A stretch of 64,000 bases of DNA, from positions 1 through 64,000 of the forward strand of contig JAISVB010000030.1 of assembly GCA_031271755.1 (NCBI GenBank), written 5' to 3'. The notes under the pieces were generated by a model. The model was not told the origin of the DNA. It saw only the letters and a list, made by a program, of their open reading frames with translations, and did not search any database. Within the stretch, counting starts at the first letter, position 1. Each line of letters starts with the position of its first letter. A program made the position numbers and the translations under genes. Source of the DNA: Culturomica sp. GTDB lineage: Bacteria > Bacteroidota > Bacteroidia > Bacteroidales > Marinifilaceae. Shown here in pieces: positions 63,623 to 64,000 of the stretch.

Positions 63623-64000
63623 ATGGCTTATTTAAAATTCAACAAGGACGAACTGGTGAATCTGGAGTATTCACTGAAACGGGAAATATTGGCGACAAAC
63701 CGGGCGGGAGGATATACCTCCACTACGATCGTTTGTTGCAATACGCGCAAGTACCACGGACTCCTGATCGTGCCGATCGAAGAGTTCCGTCACGAGAACC
63801 ATGTGCTGCTCTCCTCGCTGGACGAAACCATTGTACAGCACGGACAACTGTTCAACCTGGGGATCCACAAATATCCGGGCAATTACGAACCCCGCGGCCA
63901 CAAGTACATTGTTGATTTTGAATACGAGCCGATATTTACCCTGACCTACCGGGTAGGCGGTGTTTCGTTGAAAAAAGAGATCGCCCTGGTGCACAACGAA
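63623..64000 (+). CDS. Glycogen debranching enzyme (amylo-alpha-1,6-glucosidase), 5' part
   Basis: The first 126 residues are in the window and the frame runs off the right edge. LVNLEYSLKREILATNRAGGYTSTTI and RKYHGLLIVPI match the N-terminal domain of bacterial amylo-alpha-1,6-glucosidases (GDE N-terminal domain). The catalytic GH133 part lies beyond the window. The gene is 14 bp after glgB and probably cotranscribed, giving glycogen branching and debranching from one mRNA. Confidence 0.88.
   Translation, partial: MAYLKFNKDELVNLEYSLKREILATNRAGGYTSTTIVCCNTRKYHGLLIVPIEEFRHENHVLLSSLDETIVQHGQLFNLGIHKYPGNYEPRGHKYIVDFEYEPIFTLTYRVGGVSLKKEIALVHNE

Overview
The window looks like a chromosomal, largely housekeeping segment of a member of the Bacteroidota, most probably the Bacteroidales. 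The evidence is read from the sequence: many intergenic regions carry the TAnnTTTG -7 box (several with TTTG about 19-20 bp upstream), LpxC is fused to FabZ, the ATP synthase operon runs atpD-C-B-E-F-H-A-G, the lipoproteins are typical, and the gene set combines PEP carboxykinase, a biotinylated OadA/PycB-like protein and tryptophanase. I cannot fix the genus. I found no tRNA, rRNA, CRISPR array, prophage, integrase or intact insertion sequence.

Layout. 1-8.7 kb: a truncated ResB-like cytochrome c biogenesis gene, a DUF4468-type protein overlapping rsgA, a small membrane protein, glyA, a serine hydrolase with coaD, an oadA/pycB-like gene and a thioredoxin. 8.7-16.9 kb: an S9 peptidase, an AlkD/HEAT-like protein, pckA, and the lipid A cluster lpxD - lpxC/fabZ - lpxA. 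17.1-20.2 kb: an A+T-richer patch with two exported proteins (one a two-lobed aspartic protease with a PDZ domain), then about 0.85 kb without genes that holds an unusual 11-bp-periodic repeat. 20.2-25.1 kb: rimP-nusA-infB-mgsA. 25.1-33.1 kb: a large transglutaminase lipoprotein, a TPR/PD40/OmpA protein overlapping birA, and a large metzincin-like protease. 33.1-37.9 kb: lysS-gpsA-membrane protein-GNAT. 38.0-42.0 kb: recJ-recR and a two-subunit class I fumarase. 42.0-50.7 kb: the full F1Fo ATP synthase operon, downstream of and nearly abutting an AspT/YidE-type transporter and a Dabb protein. 50.8-58.2 kb: gpmA, tnaA, a prohibitin-like protein with folB, a second copy of the 11-bp-periodic repeat, rarA-kdsA and a GH30 lipoprotein. 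58.2-64 kb: mutS2, a WbqC-like gene, glgB and the start of a glycogen debranching enzyme gene.

How it fits together. Central metabolism suggests an anaerobic heterotroph: PEP carboxykinase, fumarase and a biotin-dependent (de)carboxylase (with its ligase BirA in the window) act around oxaloacetate and fumarate; GlgB plus debrancher and MgsA handle glycogen and triose-phosphate overflow; tryptophanase would make indole, pyruvate and ammonia. Envelope functions are heavily represented (LpxA/C/D, KdsA, OmpA-type protein, exported peptidases and glycosidase). No clearly new multi-gene system is visible. The best leads for something undescribed are the dispersed 11-bp-periodic element, the aspartic protease-PDZ/DUF6624 pair, the transglutaminase with a redox-dead thioredoxin-like tail, and the apparent lack of a separate promoter for the ATP synthase operon.
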